A DNA stretch of 64,000 nt from an uncultured Winogradskyella sp. (GTDB lineage: Bacteria; Bacteroidota; Bacteroidia; Flavobacteriales; Flavobacteriaceae): contig NZ_CANMXL010000004.1 of NCBI RefSeq assembly GCF_947501905.1, positions 493,560 through 557,559 on the forward strand, given 5' to 3'. The notes below the pieces were generated by a model. It saw nothing but the letters and a program-made list of their open reading frames with translations. It had not been told where the DNA came from and did not search any database. Of this stretch, positions 9,276 to 18,081 are shown in pieces (positions within the stretch are counted from its first letter, which is position 1; each line of letters opens with the position of its first letter). The translations under genes and the position numbers were made by a program.

Positions 9276-9749
9276 ATGAAACTATCAGAAATAAAAACAT
9301 ACTTGGAACAACTTGAAACTATTGAGTTTAAGTTACCAAACGGTAGCTTAGTACCAAGACATTTTCACGTAACAGAAGTTGGAAAAATCTCAAAAACATT
9401 TATTGATTGTGGTGGGACATTAAGACAAGAAAGTGTCATTAATTTTCAACTTTGGGAAGCTAACGATTATGACCATAGATTGCACCCAGAAAAATTATTA
9501 AACATCATCAATCTTTCTGAAGATAAATTAGGATTGAAAGATGTAGAAATTGAGGTTGAGTACCAATCCGAAACCATAGGAAAATACAATTTAGGATATT
9601 CCGAAGGCAGCTTTTTACTACTTTCTAAACAAACAAATTGTTTGGCAAAAGATAACTGCGGTATACCATTAGAAAAGCAAAAATTAAAGCTTTCAGAAAT
9701 TCAATCTCAAACTGCTAATTGTTGCTCACCAGAATCTGGTTGTTGCTAA
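9276..9749 (+). CDS. DUF6428-family protein of the arsenic operon
   Basis: 157 residues, cytosolic, starting 12 bp after arsR. Central segments IDCGGTLRQESVINFQLW and HPEKLLNII fit the family I know as DUF6428, found beside arsR in Flavobacteriia. The C-terminus is strikingly Cys-rich (NCCSPESGCC), plus two earlier cysteines in NCLAKDNCG. Vicinal thiols bind trivalent arsenic, so a role in As(III) binding or delivery is plausible but not shown. Confidence 0.75.
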   Translation: MKLSEIKTYLEQLETIEFKLPNGSLVPRHFHVTEVGKISKTFIDCGGTLRQESVINFQLWEANDYDHRLHPEKLLNIINLSEDKLGLKDVEIEVEYQSETIGKYNLGYSEGSFLLLSKQTNCLAKDNCGIPLEKQKLKLSEIQSQTANCCSPESGCC

Positions 9750-9766
9750 TCTCTAACCACTATCAT

Positions 9767-10378
9767 ATGCAATTCAATACTTTAAATAATCTAATAAATT
9801 CTTTAGATATATCTGCTATCCCTGAAGACCGCAAAACAGGTTTAAATGTTTTAAAAGAATATATTCAAACTAAAAAAGATAATAACCAAGATATCAATCT
9901 AAACTTTATTTGTACTCACAACTCAAGGCGAAGCCATTTATCACAAATATGGGCGCAAACCATAGCAAGCTATTTCCAAGTTAAAAATGTATTTTGCTAT
10001 TCTGGAGGAACAGAAGCTACTGCAATGTTTCCTGTAGTTGGAGATACACTTAAAAAACAAGGATTTGAGATTAATAAACTTTCAAATGAGAAAAACCCTG
10101 TTTATGCTGTGAAATTTGCTGAAGACCTGTATCCAATTATATGTTTCTCAAAGACTTTTGATGCAAATTTTAATCCTAAAAATAACTTTGCTGCTGTGAT
10201 GACATGCTCTCATGCTGATGAAAACTGCCCATTTATTGCTGGTGCAGAACAACGGATTCCTGTACGTTATGATGACCCAAAAGCATTTGATAACACGCCA
10301 CAGCAATTAGAGAAATATGAAGAGCGTAGTCTACAAATTGCTACAGAAATGAAATACATTTTCTCTAACATTAATTAA
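9767..10378 (+). CDS. LMW-phosphatase-type arsenate reductase
   Basis: 203 residues from ATG 9767; the frame is open further upstream (to 9719), but that part overlaps the DUF6428 gene and lacks a sensible start. The CX5R signature CTHNSRRS (residues 49-56) is that of low-molecular-weight phosphatase/ArsC proteins, and a distal MTCSHADENCP segment supplies two further cysteines for the disulfide relay. The likely reaction is reduction of As(V) to As(III) using thioredoxin or a similar thiol donor. Its position between arsR and an aquaporin supports this over a protein-phosphatase role. Confidence 0.85.
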   Translation: MQFNTLNNLINSLDISAIPEDRKTGLNVLKEYIQTKKDNNQDINLNFICTHNSRRSHLSQIWAQTIASYFQVKNVFCYSGGTEATAMFPVVGDTLKKQGFEINKLSNEKNPVYAVKFAEDLYPIICFSKTFDANFNPKNNFAAVMTCSHADENCPFIAGAEQRIPVRYDDPKAFDNTPQQLEKYEERSLQIATEMKYIFSNIN

Positions 10379-10380
10379 AT

Positions 10381-11058
10381 ATGAAAAAGGAAATTGCAGA
10401 ATTGGTTGGCACTTTTGCCATGGTTTTTTGTGGTTGTGGTGCCATGACCATTAATGAAATTACTGGTGGAGATATTTCTCATGTGGGCGTAGCCATAACT
10501 TGGGGTTTAATTGTAATGGCGATGATATATGCATTTGGTGAGATTTCTGGCGCACATTTTAATCCAGCTGTTACTGTTGCATTTGCAGTTGCAAAAAAGT
10601 TCAATTGGAAAGCTGTACCAAGATATATCATATTTCAAACTATTGGTGCCTTTCTCGCAATTGGATTATTATGGTTTTTATTTCCCGAAAGTCAAAGTTT
10701 TGGGCATACATATCCAGCTGAAGGTTTTTCACCTTACAAAGCCTTTGTTTTAGAGCTTATATTAACTTTCTTTCTAATGGTTGTTATCATTAATGTATCT
10801 ACAGGTAGTAGAGAAATTGGCACAATGGCTGCAATAGCGGTAGGCGGAATCATTTTATTAGAAGCTATGTTTGCTGGTCCTATGACAAAAGCCTCAATGA
10901 ATCCTGCTCGGTCAATTGCACCTGCAGTAATCTCAGGAAACTTACAGCATTTATGGCTATACTTAAGCGCCCCTTTTATTGGAGCTATCCTTGCTGTTTT
11001 TAGCTGCAAATTGGTTAAAGATGATAACTGCTGTGCAGAAGATTGCAAAGTAAATTAG
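10381..11058 (+). CDS. MIP-family channel (aquaporin/aquaglyceroporin) in the ars operon
   Basis: 225 residues, six predicted helices, with both pore motifs: HFNPAVT (about residue 62) and SMNPARS (about residue 175). It starts 2 bp after the arsenate reductase stop. Aquaporins in ars operons (AqpS type) let As(OH)3 leave the cell down its gradient after arsenate has been reduced, replacing ArsB or Acr3, and no ArsB/Acr3 gene is visible here. The C-terminus carries CCAEDC, the third Cys-rich tail in this operon. Confidence 0.88.
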   Translation: MKKEIAELVGTFAMVFCGCGAMTINEITGGDISHVGVAITWGLIVMAMIYAFGEISGAHFNPAVTVAFAVAKKFNWKAVPRYIIFQTIGAFLAIGLLWFLFPESQSFGHTYPAEGFSPYKAFVLELILTFFLMVVIINVSTGSREIGTMAAIAVGGIILLEAMFAGPMTKASMNPARSIAPAVISGNLQHLWLYLSAPFIGAILAVFSCKLVKDDNCCAEDCKVN

Positions 11059-11075
11059 TATTCTTGTTAAATTTT

Positions 11076-11116
11076 GTTTAACTATTAATAAAAATAGTTA
11101 AACATTCTTATCTTTA
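11076..11116 (+). promoter_or_regulatory. operator and -7 element of photoreactivation operon 1
   Basis: Inverted repeat GTTTAACT (11076-11083) and AGTTAAAC (11096-11103) separated by 12 bp; the symmetry in fact extends to 11 bp per arm. Five bases later lies TATCTTTA (11109-11116), a near match to TAnnTTTG. The same design, with the same spacing, precedes operon 2 at 19619. The upstream bases TGTTAAATTTT are shared as well. Confidence 0.65.
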
Positions 11117-11134
11117 CATTGTAAATTTTATGTA

Positions 11135-11791
11135 ATGGCAAAGAAGAAAACTATATCTCAATCAGACTTAATCAATTTTTATATGGATTACGTGCTAATG
11201 CACGACCACAAACCAAAATCGGTATATGCATTCGCGAAGGAAAATAATTTCGAAGAATCTAAATTTTATGAATTCTTTGGTTCTTTCGAAGCGCTTGAAC
11301 AGTCCATATTCAAAATATTTTTCAACAACACACACGCTACTTTAGAAAAAAGTGAAGATTATCAATCTTTCGATGCTCGTAACAAACTATTAAGCTTTTA
11401 TTATACCTTTTTTGAAAACCTAACTGCTAACAGGAGCTACGTAGTTCATGCAATCGGAAATCAAAAAGAAAGTATGAAGTCTCTAAAAACGCTATCCCAT
11501 TTAAAAAAGAACTTCAATAACTATATCGAGCATTTAGATATAAACCTAATAGATATACAACAAGACCAATTACAGAAAATTCAAAATAGAGGTATCAAAG
11601 AATCTGCATGGTTTCAGTTACTAGTAACCATGAAATTTTGGCTAGATGATACCTCACCTTCATTTGAGAAGACAGATATTTTTATAGAGAAATCAGTCAA
11701 AGCAAGTTTTGATTTGATTGATACCACACCACTAAAAAGCATCATTGACCTTGGCAAATTCTTGTTCAAAGAAAAAATGCACCAAAACTAG
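11135..11791 (+). CDS. TetR-family transcriptional regulator of the photolyase island
   Basis: 218 residues. The N-terminal 65 residues form a TetR-like HTH (SVYAFAKENNFEESKFYEFF followed by GSFEALEQSIF), and the rest is an all-helical ligand/dimer domain. It is the first gene of a run that includes an ABC1 kinase, a flavin reductase and three photolyase/cryptochrome genes, and its stop abuts the next ATG with no gap. A palindrome with 8-bp arms spaced two helical turns apart lies before its promoter and again before operon 2, so it is the leading candidate to bind both. The ligand is unknown. Confidence 0.82.
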   Translation: MAKKKTISQSDLINFYMDYVLMHDHKPKSVYAFAKENNFEESKFYEFFGSFEALEQSIFKIFFNNTHATLEKSEDYQSFDARNKLLSFYYTFFENLTANRSYVVHAIGNQKESMKSLKTLSHLKKNFNNYIEHLDINLIDIQQDQLQKIQNRGIKESAWFQLLVTMKFWLDDTSPSFEKTDIFIEKSVKASFDLIDTTPLKSIIDLGKFLFKEKMHQN

Positions 11792-13102
11792 ATGAAAACA
11801 ATAGATAGTATACCCATTTCTAAAATATCTAGAGCATCTAAATTGGTGACTACTGGAGCAAAAGTTGGTGTTAATTATTTAAAGTATTACGGCGACAAAA
11901 TGGTGAATTCTAAAGATGAAGCCAAAGAACGTCTTAATAAAAATAACGCTGAAGATATTTACGATAGCTTAAAAAAGCTAAAAGGTAGTGCTCTTAAAGT
12001 CGCACAAATGTTAAGCATGGAAAAAAGCATTTTACCGCAAGCTTATGTCGAAAAATTTTCATTATCACAATTTTCGGTTCCTCCATTATCACCGCCATTG
12101 GTGATAAAAACATTCAAAAAATATTTTGGAAAACACCCCGAAGATTTGTTCGATACTTTCAATGCAACCTCAGTAAATGCTGCCAGTATTGGGCAGGTCC
12201 ATCTTGCAGAAAAGGATGGGAAAAAATTTGCTGTGAAAATTCAATATCCTGGGGTTGCAGAAAGTATTGCCTCAGATTTGGCTTTAGTAAAACCCATTGC
12301 TATTAAAATGTTTAACATCAAAGGAAAAGACTCTGACAAGTACTTTAAAGAAGTTGAAGATAAGTTAACAGAAGAAACTAACTATATCTTAGAAGTAGAA
12401 CAGAGTAAAGCTGTTGTAAACGCCTGTAAACATATCCCAAACCTTGAATTTCCGGAGTATTATGAAGACTTATCTTCTAAACGTATAATCACCATGGACT
12501 ACATGAAAGGTGAACATCTTTCAGAGTTTGTTGCGCATAATAAAGATCAAAATATGTCAAACAAATTAGGACAAGCACTTTGGGATTTTTACATGTTCCA
12601 AATTCATAACTTACGTAAAGTACATGCAGACCCACATCCAGGAAATTTCTTAGTGTCTAAAGAAGGTAAACTCATAGCTCTAGATTTTGGATGTATGAAG
12701 GCGATTCCTGATGATTTCTACATTCCTTATTTTGAATTGGCTGAAAAAGAAAGCATAGAAAATCCAAAAATTTTTACAGAAAAATTATATGAATTAGAAA
12801 TCTTACGCCCTGACGATTCTCCTGAAGAAATAGAATTCTTTAGCGCCATGTTTCATGACTTATTAAGTTTATTTACGCAACCGTTTCATAACGAGACTTT
12901 CGATTTTTCTAATCCAGAATTCTTTAACAAAGTTGCAGAAATGGGACAACGTTACTCTAAAAGTACAGAACTTAGAAAAATGAATGGTAATAGAGGCTCA
13001 ACTCACTTCATATATATCAACAGAACCTTTTTTGGATTGTATAACCTGATGTTTGATTTAAAAGCCGAAAACGTTAAGATTAATAATTTTATAAACCTTT
13101 AA
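11792..13102 (+). CDS. ABC1/UbiB-family atypical kinase (AarF type)
   Basis: 436 residues. Family motifs in order: the ALKVAQMLSME segment (equivalent of the KxGQ inhibitory motif), AASIGQVHLAE (Ala-rich nucleotide loop), the FAVKIQYPG lysine strand, HADPHPGNFLV (catalytic loop) and LALDFG-like metal motif (IALDFGCMK). UbiB proteins are ATPases linked to quinone/isoprenoid metabolism. ABC1 kinases are also found in light-stress operons, which fits the present neighbours. It starts directly after the TetR stop and overlaps the next gene by one base. Confidence 0.88.
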   Translation: MKTIDSIPISKISRASKLVTTGAKVGVNYLKYYGDKMVNSKDEAKERLNKNNAEDIYDSLKKLKGSALKVAQMLSMEKSILPQAYVEKFSLSQFSVPPLSPPLVIKTFKKYFGKHPEDLFDTFNATSVNAASIGQVHLAEKDGKKFAVKIQYPGVAESIASDLALVKPIAIKMFNIKGKDSDKYFKEVEDKLTEETNYILEVEQSKAVVNACKHIPNLEFPEYYEDLSSKRIITMDYMKGEHLSEFVAHNKDQNMSNKLGQALWDFYMFQIHNLRKVHADPHPGNFLVSKEGKLIALDFGCMKAIPDDFYIPYFELAEKESIENPKIFTEKLYELEILRPDDSPEEIEFFSAMFHDLLSLFTQPFHNETFDFSNPEFFNKVAEMGQRYSKSTELRKMNGNRGSTHFIYINRTFFGLYNLMFDLKAENVKINNFINL

Positions 13103-13740
13103 TGGCAGAGTTTAGTATAGATGATATTAATGAGATGCACCATCTTTATCGCATTAATTTAATTAATAGTTGCTCTGGATACAAATCTGCAAACTTAATC
13201 GGTACTAAAGATAAAGATGGTAATAGTAATGTTGCTGTTTTTAGCTCTGTTACACATATTGGCTCAAATCCTCCTATGTTTGGTTTTTTTACTAGACCTA
13301 CAACCGTAATGAGGCATACTTACGATAATATTAAAAATACTGGTGAGTTTACATTAAACCATATACATCAAGATATTATTGAGGATGCGCATCATACATC
13401 TGCTAAATACGATAAATCTATTTCAGAGTTTGATGTTACCAAACTCGAAGAAGAATACAAAGATAATTTTGATGCGCCTTTTGTAAAAGGCTGTCCGCTT
13501 CAAATAGCCATGACATTTGTTGAAGAATACCACATAAAAACAAATAGCACCATTCTAGTCATTGGTAAAATAGAAAAGCTTTACGTAGCTGATAACTTAA
13601 TGGAAAAAGATGGTTTTGTAGACTTATCAAAAGGAAAGACAGCGACAATAAATGGCTTGGATGGTTATGCTATTCCTACATTGAAGACCCGTCTAGGTTA
13701 TCAACGCCCAAAAAAAGGATACGCACACAGAGACGACTAA
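13102..13740 (+). CDS. flavin reductase-like FMN-binding protein
   Basis: 212 residues with the split-barrel pattern of flavin reductase domain proteins (SCSGYKSANLIGTKDKDGN, VFSSVTHIGSNPPMFGFFT, NTGEFTLNHI). Members bind FMN and use NAD(P)H. It sits between an ABC1 kinase and an SDR in the photolyase operon, so it may supply reduced flavin or act in redox defence; photolyases and cryptochromes need FADH-. Translationally coupled to the ABC1 gene (one-base overlap). Confidence 0.85.
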   Translation: MAEFSIDDINEMHHLYRINLINSCSGYKSANLIGTKDKDGNSNVAVFSSVTHIGSNPPMFGFFTRPTTVMRHTYDNIKNTGEFTLNHIHQDIIEDAHHTSAKYDKSISEFDVTKLEEEYKDNFDAPFVKGCPLQIAMTFVEEYHIKTNSTILVIGKIEKLYVADNLMEKDGFVDLSKGKTATINGLDGYAIPTLKTRLGYQRPKKGYAHRDD

Positions 13741-13743
13741 TCA

Positions 13744-15165
13744 ATGAAAATATTACTCACAGGAACTACAGGTTATATTGCTAAACGCTTGGCATTACAA
13801 CTACTTGAAGACAACCATGAGTTAATATGCTGCGTTCGAGATATGGAACGTATTCCTGATGAAATCGAAGAGCATCCCCAGTGTACTTTCATTAAAGTCG
13901 ATTTTCTTAAACCAGAATCAGCAGAAATTCCTAAAGATATTGAAGCCGCTTATTATCTCATTCACTCCATGTCTAATTCTACAAGTGATTTTGAAGAACT
14001 AGAAAGAAAATGCGCTCAAAACTTTAAAGATTTAGTCAATAAGACTCAATGCAAACAAGTCATATATTTAAGTGGCATTGTTAATGACGATTCATTATCT
14101 AAACATTTAAAATCAAGACTTCAAGTAGAAAATACTTTAAAATCTGAAAAATATGCGCTCACAACTTTCCGTGCTGGTATTATAGTTGGTAGTGGAAGTG
14201 CATCATTCGAAATTATTAGAGATATTGTTGAGAAACTACCTTTTATGATTACTCCAAAATGGTTGAACACAAAAACGCAACCTATTGGTATAAGAGATGT
14301 TTTAACTTACCTATCTAACTCACTCGGAAATCAAAAACTTTACAACAATTCTTATGATATTTTTGGCCCTGAAATATTAACTTACAAAGAAATGCTACTT
14401 CAATTTGCTCAAGTTCGTGGGCTCAAGCGTTATATCGTCACACTACCTATTTTAACGCCAAAGCTATCATCATACTGGCTCTATTTTGTAACGTCTACTT
14501 CATTTCAACTCGCAGCTGCTTTGGTAGATAGTATGAAAGTTGAAGTCATCGGCAAAGTCAGTGATATCAATTCGCATATCGATATCATACCAATGCCTTA
14601 TAAAACTGCAGTGGATTTGGCATTTCAGAAAATACAGCAAAATGCTGTAGTTTCTAGCTGGAAAGATGCAGTGAGTAGCGGTGTTTTCAAAGATCAGTTA
14701 TCAAAACACATAGAGTTGCCTCAATACGGATGCTTTAAAGATGTCCGTTCTCGTGAAATAAAAGATGAAAACTATACAATTAACAAAATTTGGAATATTG
14801 GAGGTCGTAATGGTTGGTATAGTTTTAATACACTATGGAAAATAAGAGGCTATGTCGACAAGCTTTTTGGAGGTGTTGGACTTAGGCGTGGAAGAACTCA
14901 CGATACTTATCTAGAACCTGGCGACCCATTAGACTTTTGGCGCGTTCTATTTGCCGACAAAGAAGAAAAAAGATTACTTCTTTTTGCAGAGATGAAACTA
15001 CCAGGCGAAGCTTGGTTAGAATTTAAAATAGTAAAAAATAAATTGTATCAACGTGCAGTTTTTAGACCAAAAGGTGTTTGGGGACGACTGTATTGGTATT
15101 CTGTATTACCGTTTCATGCCTTTGTTTTTAGAGGAATGATAAATGCTCTGATAGAAAAAAAATAA
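13744..15165 (+). CDS. NAD(P)-binding SDR with C-terminal DUF2867
   Basis: 473 residues. An atypical short-chain dehydrogenase/NmrA-like Rossmann domain occupies residues 1-290 ([18 protein letters not shown] at the N-terminus as the nucleotide loop; [16 protein letters not shown]). The last 150 residues match the DUF2867 type, with the [20 protein letters not shown] and [10 protein letters not shown] segments. Proteins of this architecture are often next to photolyases and cryptochromes. The substrate is unknown. The stop overlaps the ATG of the DUF2256 gene by one base. Confidence 0.85.
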   Translation: MKILLTGTTGYIAKRLALQLLEDNHELICCVRDMERIPDEIEEHPQCTFIKVDFLKPESAEIPKDIEAAYYLIHSMSNSTSDFEELERKCAQNFKDLVNKTQCKQVIYLSGIVNDDSLSKHLKSRLQVENTLKSEKYALTTFRAGIIVGSGSASFEIIRDIVEKLPFMITPKWLNTKTQPIGIRDVLTYLSNSLGNQKLYNNSYDIFGPEILTYKEMLLQFAQVRGLKRYIVTLPILTPKLSSYWLYFVTSTSFQLAAALVDSMKVEVIGKVSDINSHIDIIPMPYKTAVDLAFQKIQQNAVVSSWKDAVSSGVFKDQLSKHIELPQYGCFKDVRSREIKDENYTINKIWNIGGRNGWYSFNTLWKIRGYVDKLFGGVGLRRGRTHDTYLEPGDPLDFWRVLFADKEEKRLLLFAEMKLPGEAWLEFKIVKNKLYQRAVFRPKGVWGRLYWYSVLPFHAFVFRGMINALIEKK

Positions 15166-15317
15166 TGCCCAAAGGAATAAAAAAACAAAACCTACCAAGC
15201 AAAATGTGCCCGACTTGCAAACGTCCATTTTCATGGCGAAAAAAATGGGAACGAGATTGGGAAAACGTAAAATACTGTAGTGATAAATGCAAAAAACAGA
15301 AAATAACTCAAGCTTAG
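15165..15317 (+). CDS. DUF2256 zinc-ribbon-like small protein
   Basis: 50 residues starting in the stop codon of the upstream SDR (TAATG) and ending 31 bp inside the cryptochrome gene. Four cysteines are arranged CPTC (15-18) and YC...KC (38, 42), with [13 protein letters not shown] between them; this is the DUF2256 pattern, a small zinc-finger family repeatedly encoded next to, or fused to, cryptochromes and photolyases. It is short enough to be missed by gene callers. Role unknown; it may bind a photolyase or nucleic acid. Confidence 0.88.
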   Translation: MPKGIKKQNLPSKMCPTCKRPFSWRKKWERDWENVKYCSDKCKKQKITQA

Positions 15318-16594
15318 TTTGGTTTAGAAACGACCTAAGAACCATTGATAACATTGTACTTTCAGAAGCAACAAAAAGCAAAAAGCGTGTTGTTGGTTTA
15401 TATTGTTTTGATCCAAAGTATTTTAAAGACAACAAGTACGGATTTAAAACTACTGAAAAATTCAGAGCAAAATTTCTATTAGAAACCATCATCGATTTAA
15501 AAGTTCAACTTAAAAAACTTAATATTGATTTATTAGTATATCAATCCGCACCAGAAGATACGATTTCGGAAATTGTATCGACATATAATGTATCCGACAT
15601 TTACCTTCAAAACGATTGGACCAAAGATGAAATGGCAAGTGAAACAACTGTACAATCTTTAATTCCTGATGTAAAATTCCACAAGTATTACAATCAATTA
15701 TTGTATCATCCTGATAATATTAATTTTGAGATTAATAATCTACCTCAAGTCTTTACTGTATTTCGAAAAAAATTGGAGAAGTATGTCGGTATTCGAGAAG
15801 AAGCTATCAACGAAATCTTACCGCTTTCTAATCGTATTGAAAACAATACAAAAATTCCAACATTACAAGATTTAGGATTTGATGATTTTGAGACACATCC
15901 AAACTCTGCATTTCCCTTTAAAGGTGGTGAGAGCGAAGCTTTAATAAGGTTAGAAGATTATTTCTTCAATACTAAAAGGCTTGGATTTTACAAAAAAGCA
16001 CGTAACGGTTTGGTGGGTTTAGATTACAGCTCAAAATTTTCGCCATGGTTAGCAAATGGTAGTATTTCTGCAAGGACAATTTACTGGCAAGTCAAAAAAT
16101 TCGAAAAAGAACACGTTAAAAATCAATCCACATATTGGCTAATATTTGAGTTGATTTGGCGCGACTATTTTAAATACGTTTCTCTAAAACATGGCAGCCA
16201 AATATTCAAATTAGAAGGAATTCTCAAAAAAGAGTATAATTGGAGCACCAACAAAAACCTAATTGAGAAATGGATAAATGGAGAAACTCAATCCGACTTT
16301 GTAAACGCAAATATGATTGAGCTTAAGGAAACTGGCTGGATGAGTAATCGTGGACGCCAAAACGTAGCCTCATATTTTGCCAAAGAGCTCAAGCTAGATT
16401 GGCGCATTGGCGCTGCATATTTTGAGTCGCTCCTACTCGACTATGATGTCCACAGCAACTTTGGCAATTGGATGTATGTGGCTGGCGTAGGTAACGACCC
16501 AAGAGATAGAAAATTCAACGTCAACCTACAAGCCGAGCGGTACGACGCTAATGGAAATTTTAGACGTCTGTGGTTACAAGCCAGTTTATTTTAG
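15287..16594 (+). CDS. DASH-family cryptochrome
   Basis: 435 residues. The N-terminal photolyase domain begins [13 protein letters not shown], and the FAD domain carries [20 protein letters not shown] and the DASH-type C-terminal signature [13 protein letters not shown] with YDANGNF. Cry-DASH proteins repair cyclobutane dimers in single-stranded DNA and may act as light sensors. The start overlaps the DUF2256 gene by 31 bp in another frame; ATG 15287 gives the conserved N-terminus. Confidence 0.93.
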   Translation: MQKTENNSSLVWFRNDLRTIDNIVLSEATKSKKRVVGLYCFDPKYFKDNKYGFKTTEKFRAKFLLETIIDLKVQLKKLNIDLLVYQSAPEDTISEIVSTYNVSDIYLQNDWTKDEMASETTVQSLIPDVKFHKYYNQLLYHPDNINFEINNLPQVFTVFRKKLEKYVGIREEAINEILPLSNRIENNTKIPTLQDLGFDDFETHPNSAFPFKGGESEALIRLEDYFFNTKRLGFYKKARNGLVGLDYSSKFSPWLANGSISARTIYWQVKKFEKEHVKNQSTYWLIFELIWRDYFKYVSLKHGSQIFKLEGILKKEYNWSTNKNLIEKWINGETQSDFVNANMIELKETGWMSNRGRQNVASYFAKELKLDWRIGAAYFESLLLDYDVHSNFGNWMYVAGVGNDPRDRKFNVNLQAERYDANGNFRRLWLQASLF

Positions 16595-16596
16595 AA

Positions 16597-18081
16597 ATGA
16601 ACATTAAAGAAATACATATCATATTTCCACATCAACTCTTTAAAACTACAGCAGTTCTTGAGCAAGTAGATACTATTTATCTTGTTGAAGAATATCTATT
16701 TTTTAATCAGTATAAATTTCACAAACAAAAAATAGCTTTTCATCGTGCAAGTATGAAAGCCTATGCAAAATACCTCAAAGAAGAAGGTAAAACCGTTAAA
16801 TATATTGATGCAACAGATCAGAAAAGTGATGTTAGAAAACTACTACCATATCTTAAAAAAGAAGGTGTAGAAATTGTGCATATCATTGACCCTACAGATA
16901 ATTGGTTAGAAAAACATATAAAAAATGCTGCAGAAGGCTTAGATATCAAATGGTCTGAAAATCCTTTGTTTATCAACACAAAAGGCGATTTATCATCATT
17001 TTTTAAATCTACAAAAAAGAAATTCTTTCAAACCTCGTTTTACAAAAATGAGCGGAAGAATCGAAACATTTTAATGGATGGTTATTCTCCAGAAGGAGGA
17101 AAACTAACATTCGATTCTGAAAACCGAAAGAAATACCCAAAAGATAAGACACCTCCAAATATTCAATTTCCTAGTAAAACAGATTATCACAAGGAAGCTG
17201 AGAATTATATTCTGGACAACTTCCCAAATAATTATGGCGAGTTAAGTGATTTTATAGTCTATCCGATAGATTTTAAATCAGCTGAAGCCTGGTTAGAACA
17301 ATTTTTTGAGTATCGTTTTCATGAGTTTGGTGCCTATGAAGATGCTATTGTCAAAGAAGAATATTTCCTGAACCATAGTTTACTATCACCATTAATCAAT
17401 GTCGGACTTTTAAATCCAATAAATATTATTGAAAAAGCCATTTCTTATGCCAATTCAAATGACGTGCCTATAAATTCAACTGAAGGTTTTGTACGTCAAA
17501 TATTAGGTTGGCGCGAGTTTATTCGTGGTGTTTATGAGGTCAAAGGCACAGAAGAACGGACCAAAAATTTTTGGGGTTTTAAAAGAAAAATTCCAAAATC
17601 ATTTTATGATGGTACAACAGGTATTCAACCAGTTGATGATGTGATTAAGAAAGTCAACAAAACGGCGTATGCACATCATATTGAACGCCTTATGATTTTA
17701 GGAAACTTTATGGTGCTTTGCGAATTTGACCCAGACGATGTATACCAATGGTTTATGGAGCTTTTTATAGATGCTTATGATTGGGTTATGGTACCAAATG
17801 TCTATGGTATGAGTTTGTTTGCTGATGGTGGTTTAATGTCTACTAAACCCTATATAAGTAGCAGTAATTATATAAAGAAAATGAGTAATTATGGCAAGGG
17901 CGATTGGCAAGAAACATGGGATGGTTTGTTTTGGACTTTTATGGACAAACATCGTGACTTCTTTGCATGTAATCCAAGGCTGGGTATGCTACTCGGAAAT
18001 TTAGACAGAATGGATAAAAAAAAGTTAGAAAATCATTTCAATTCAGCACAGTCATTTTTTAAAAAACTTGATAATGCTTAA
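16597..18081 (+). CDS. FeS-BCP/PhrB-type photolyase homologue lacking the cluster cysteines
   Basis: 494 residues from ATG 16597, 2 bp after the previous stop. It belongs to the photolyase-related group that contains bacterial (6-4) photolyase PhrB: IIFPHQLF at the N-terminus, HEFGAYEDAI, RQILGWREFIRG, AYAHHIERLMILGNF, DAYDWVMVPNVYGMS and FADGG. In PhrB four cysteines hold a 4Fe-4S cluster. Here the segment that should read YCxxC reads YGKGD (residues 432-436), the following loop with the third Cys is shortened, and the fourth position (TGIQPV, about residue 345) has no Cys. It probably still binds FAD but not the cluster. Repair of (6-4) products is inferred. Confidence 0.85.
   Translation: MNIKEIHIIFPHQLFKTTAVLEQVDTIYLVEEYLFFNQYKFHKQKIAFHRASMKAYAKYLKEEGKTVKYIDATDQKSDVRKLLPYLKKEGVEIVHIIDPTDNWLEKHIKNAAEGLDIKWSENPLFINTKGDLSSFFKSTKKKFFQTSFYKNERKNRNILMDGYSPEGGKLTFDSENRKKYPKDKTPPNIQFPSKTDYHKEAENYILDNFPNNYGELSDFIVYPIDFKSAEAWLEQFFEYRFHEFGAYEDAIVKEEYFLNHSLLSPLINVGLLNPINIIEKAISYANSNDVPINSTEGFVRQILGWREFIRGVYEVKGTEERTKNFWGFKRKIPKSFYDGTTGIQPVDDVIKKVNKTAYAHHIERLMILGNFMVLCEFDPDDVYQWFMELFIDAYDWVMVPNVYGMSLFADGGLMSTKPYISSSNYIKKMSNYGKGDWQETWDGLFWTFMDKHRDFFACNPRLGMLLGNLDRMDKKKLENHFNSAQSFFKKLDNA

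Noticed and set aside
9719..9766. N-terminal extension of the arsenate reductase
   Set aside because: It overlaps the end of the DUF6428 gene and has no conserved residues; ATG 9767 fits family length.
10734..11048. 104-residue frame antisense to the aquaporin gene
   Set aside because: A shadow of the well-conserved aquaporin frame, with no start signal or family match.
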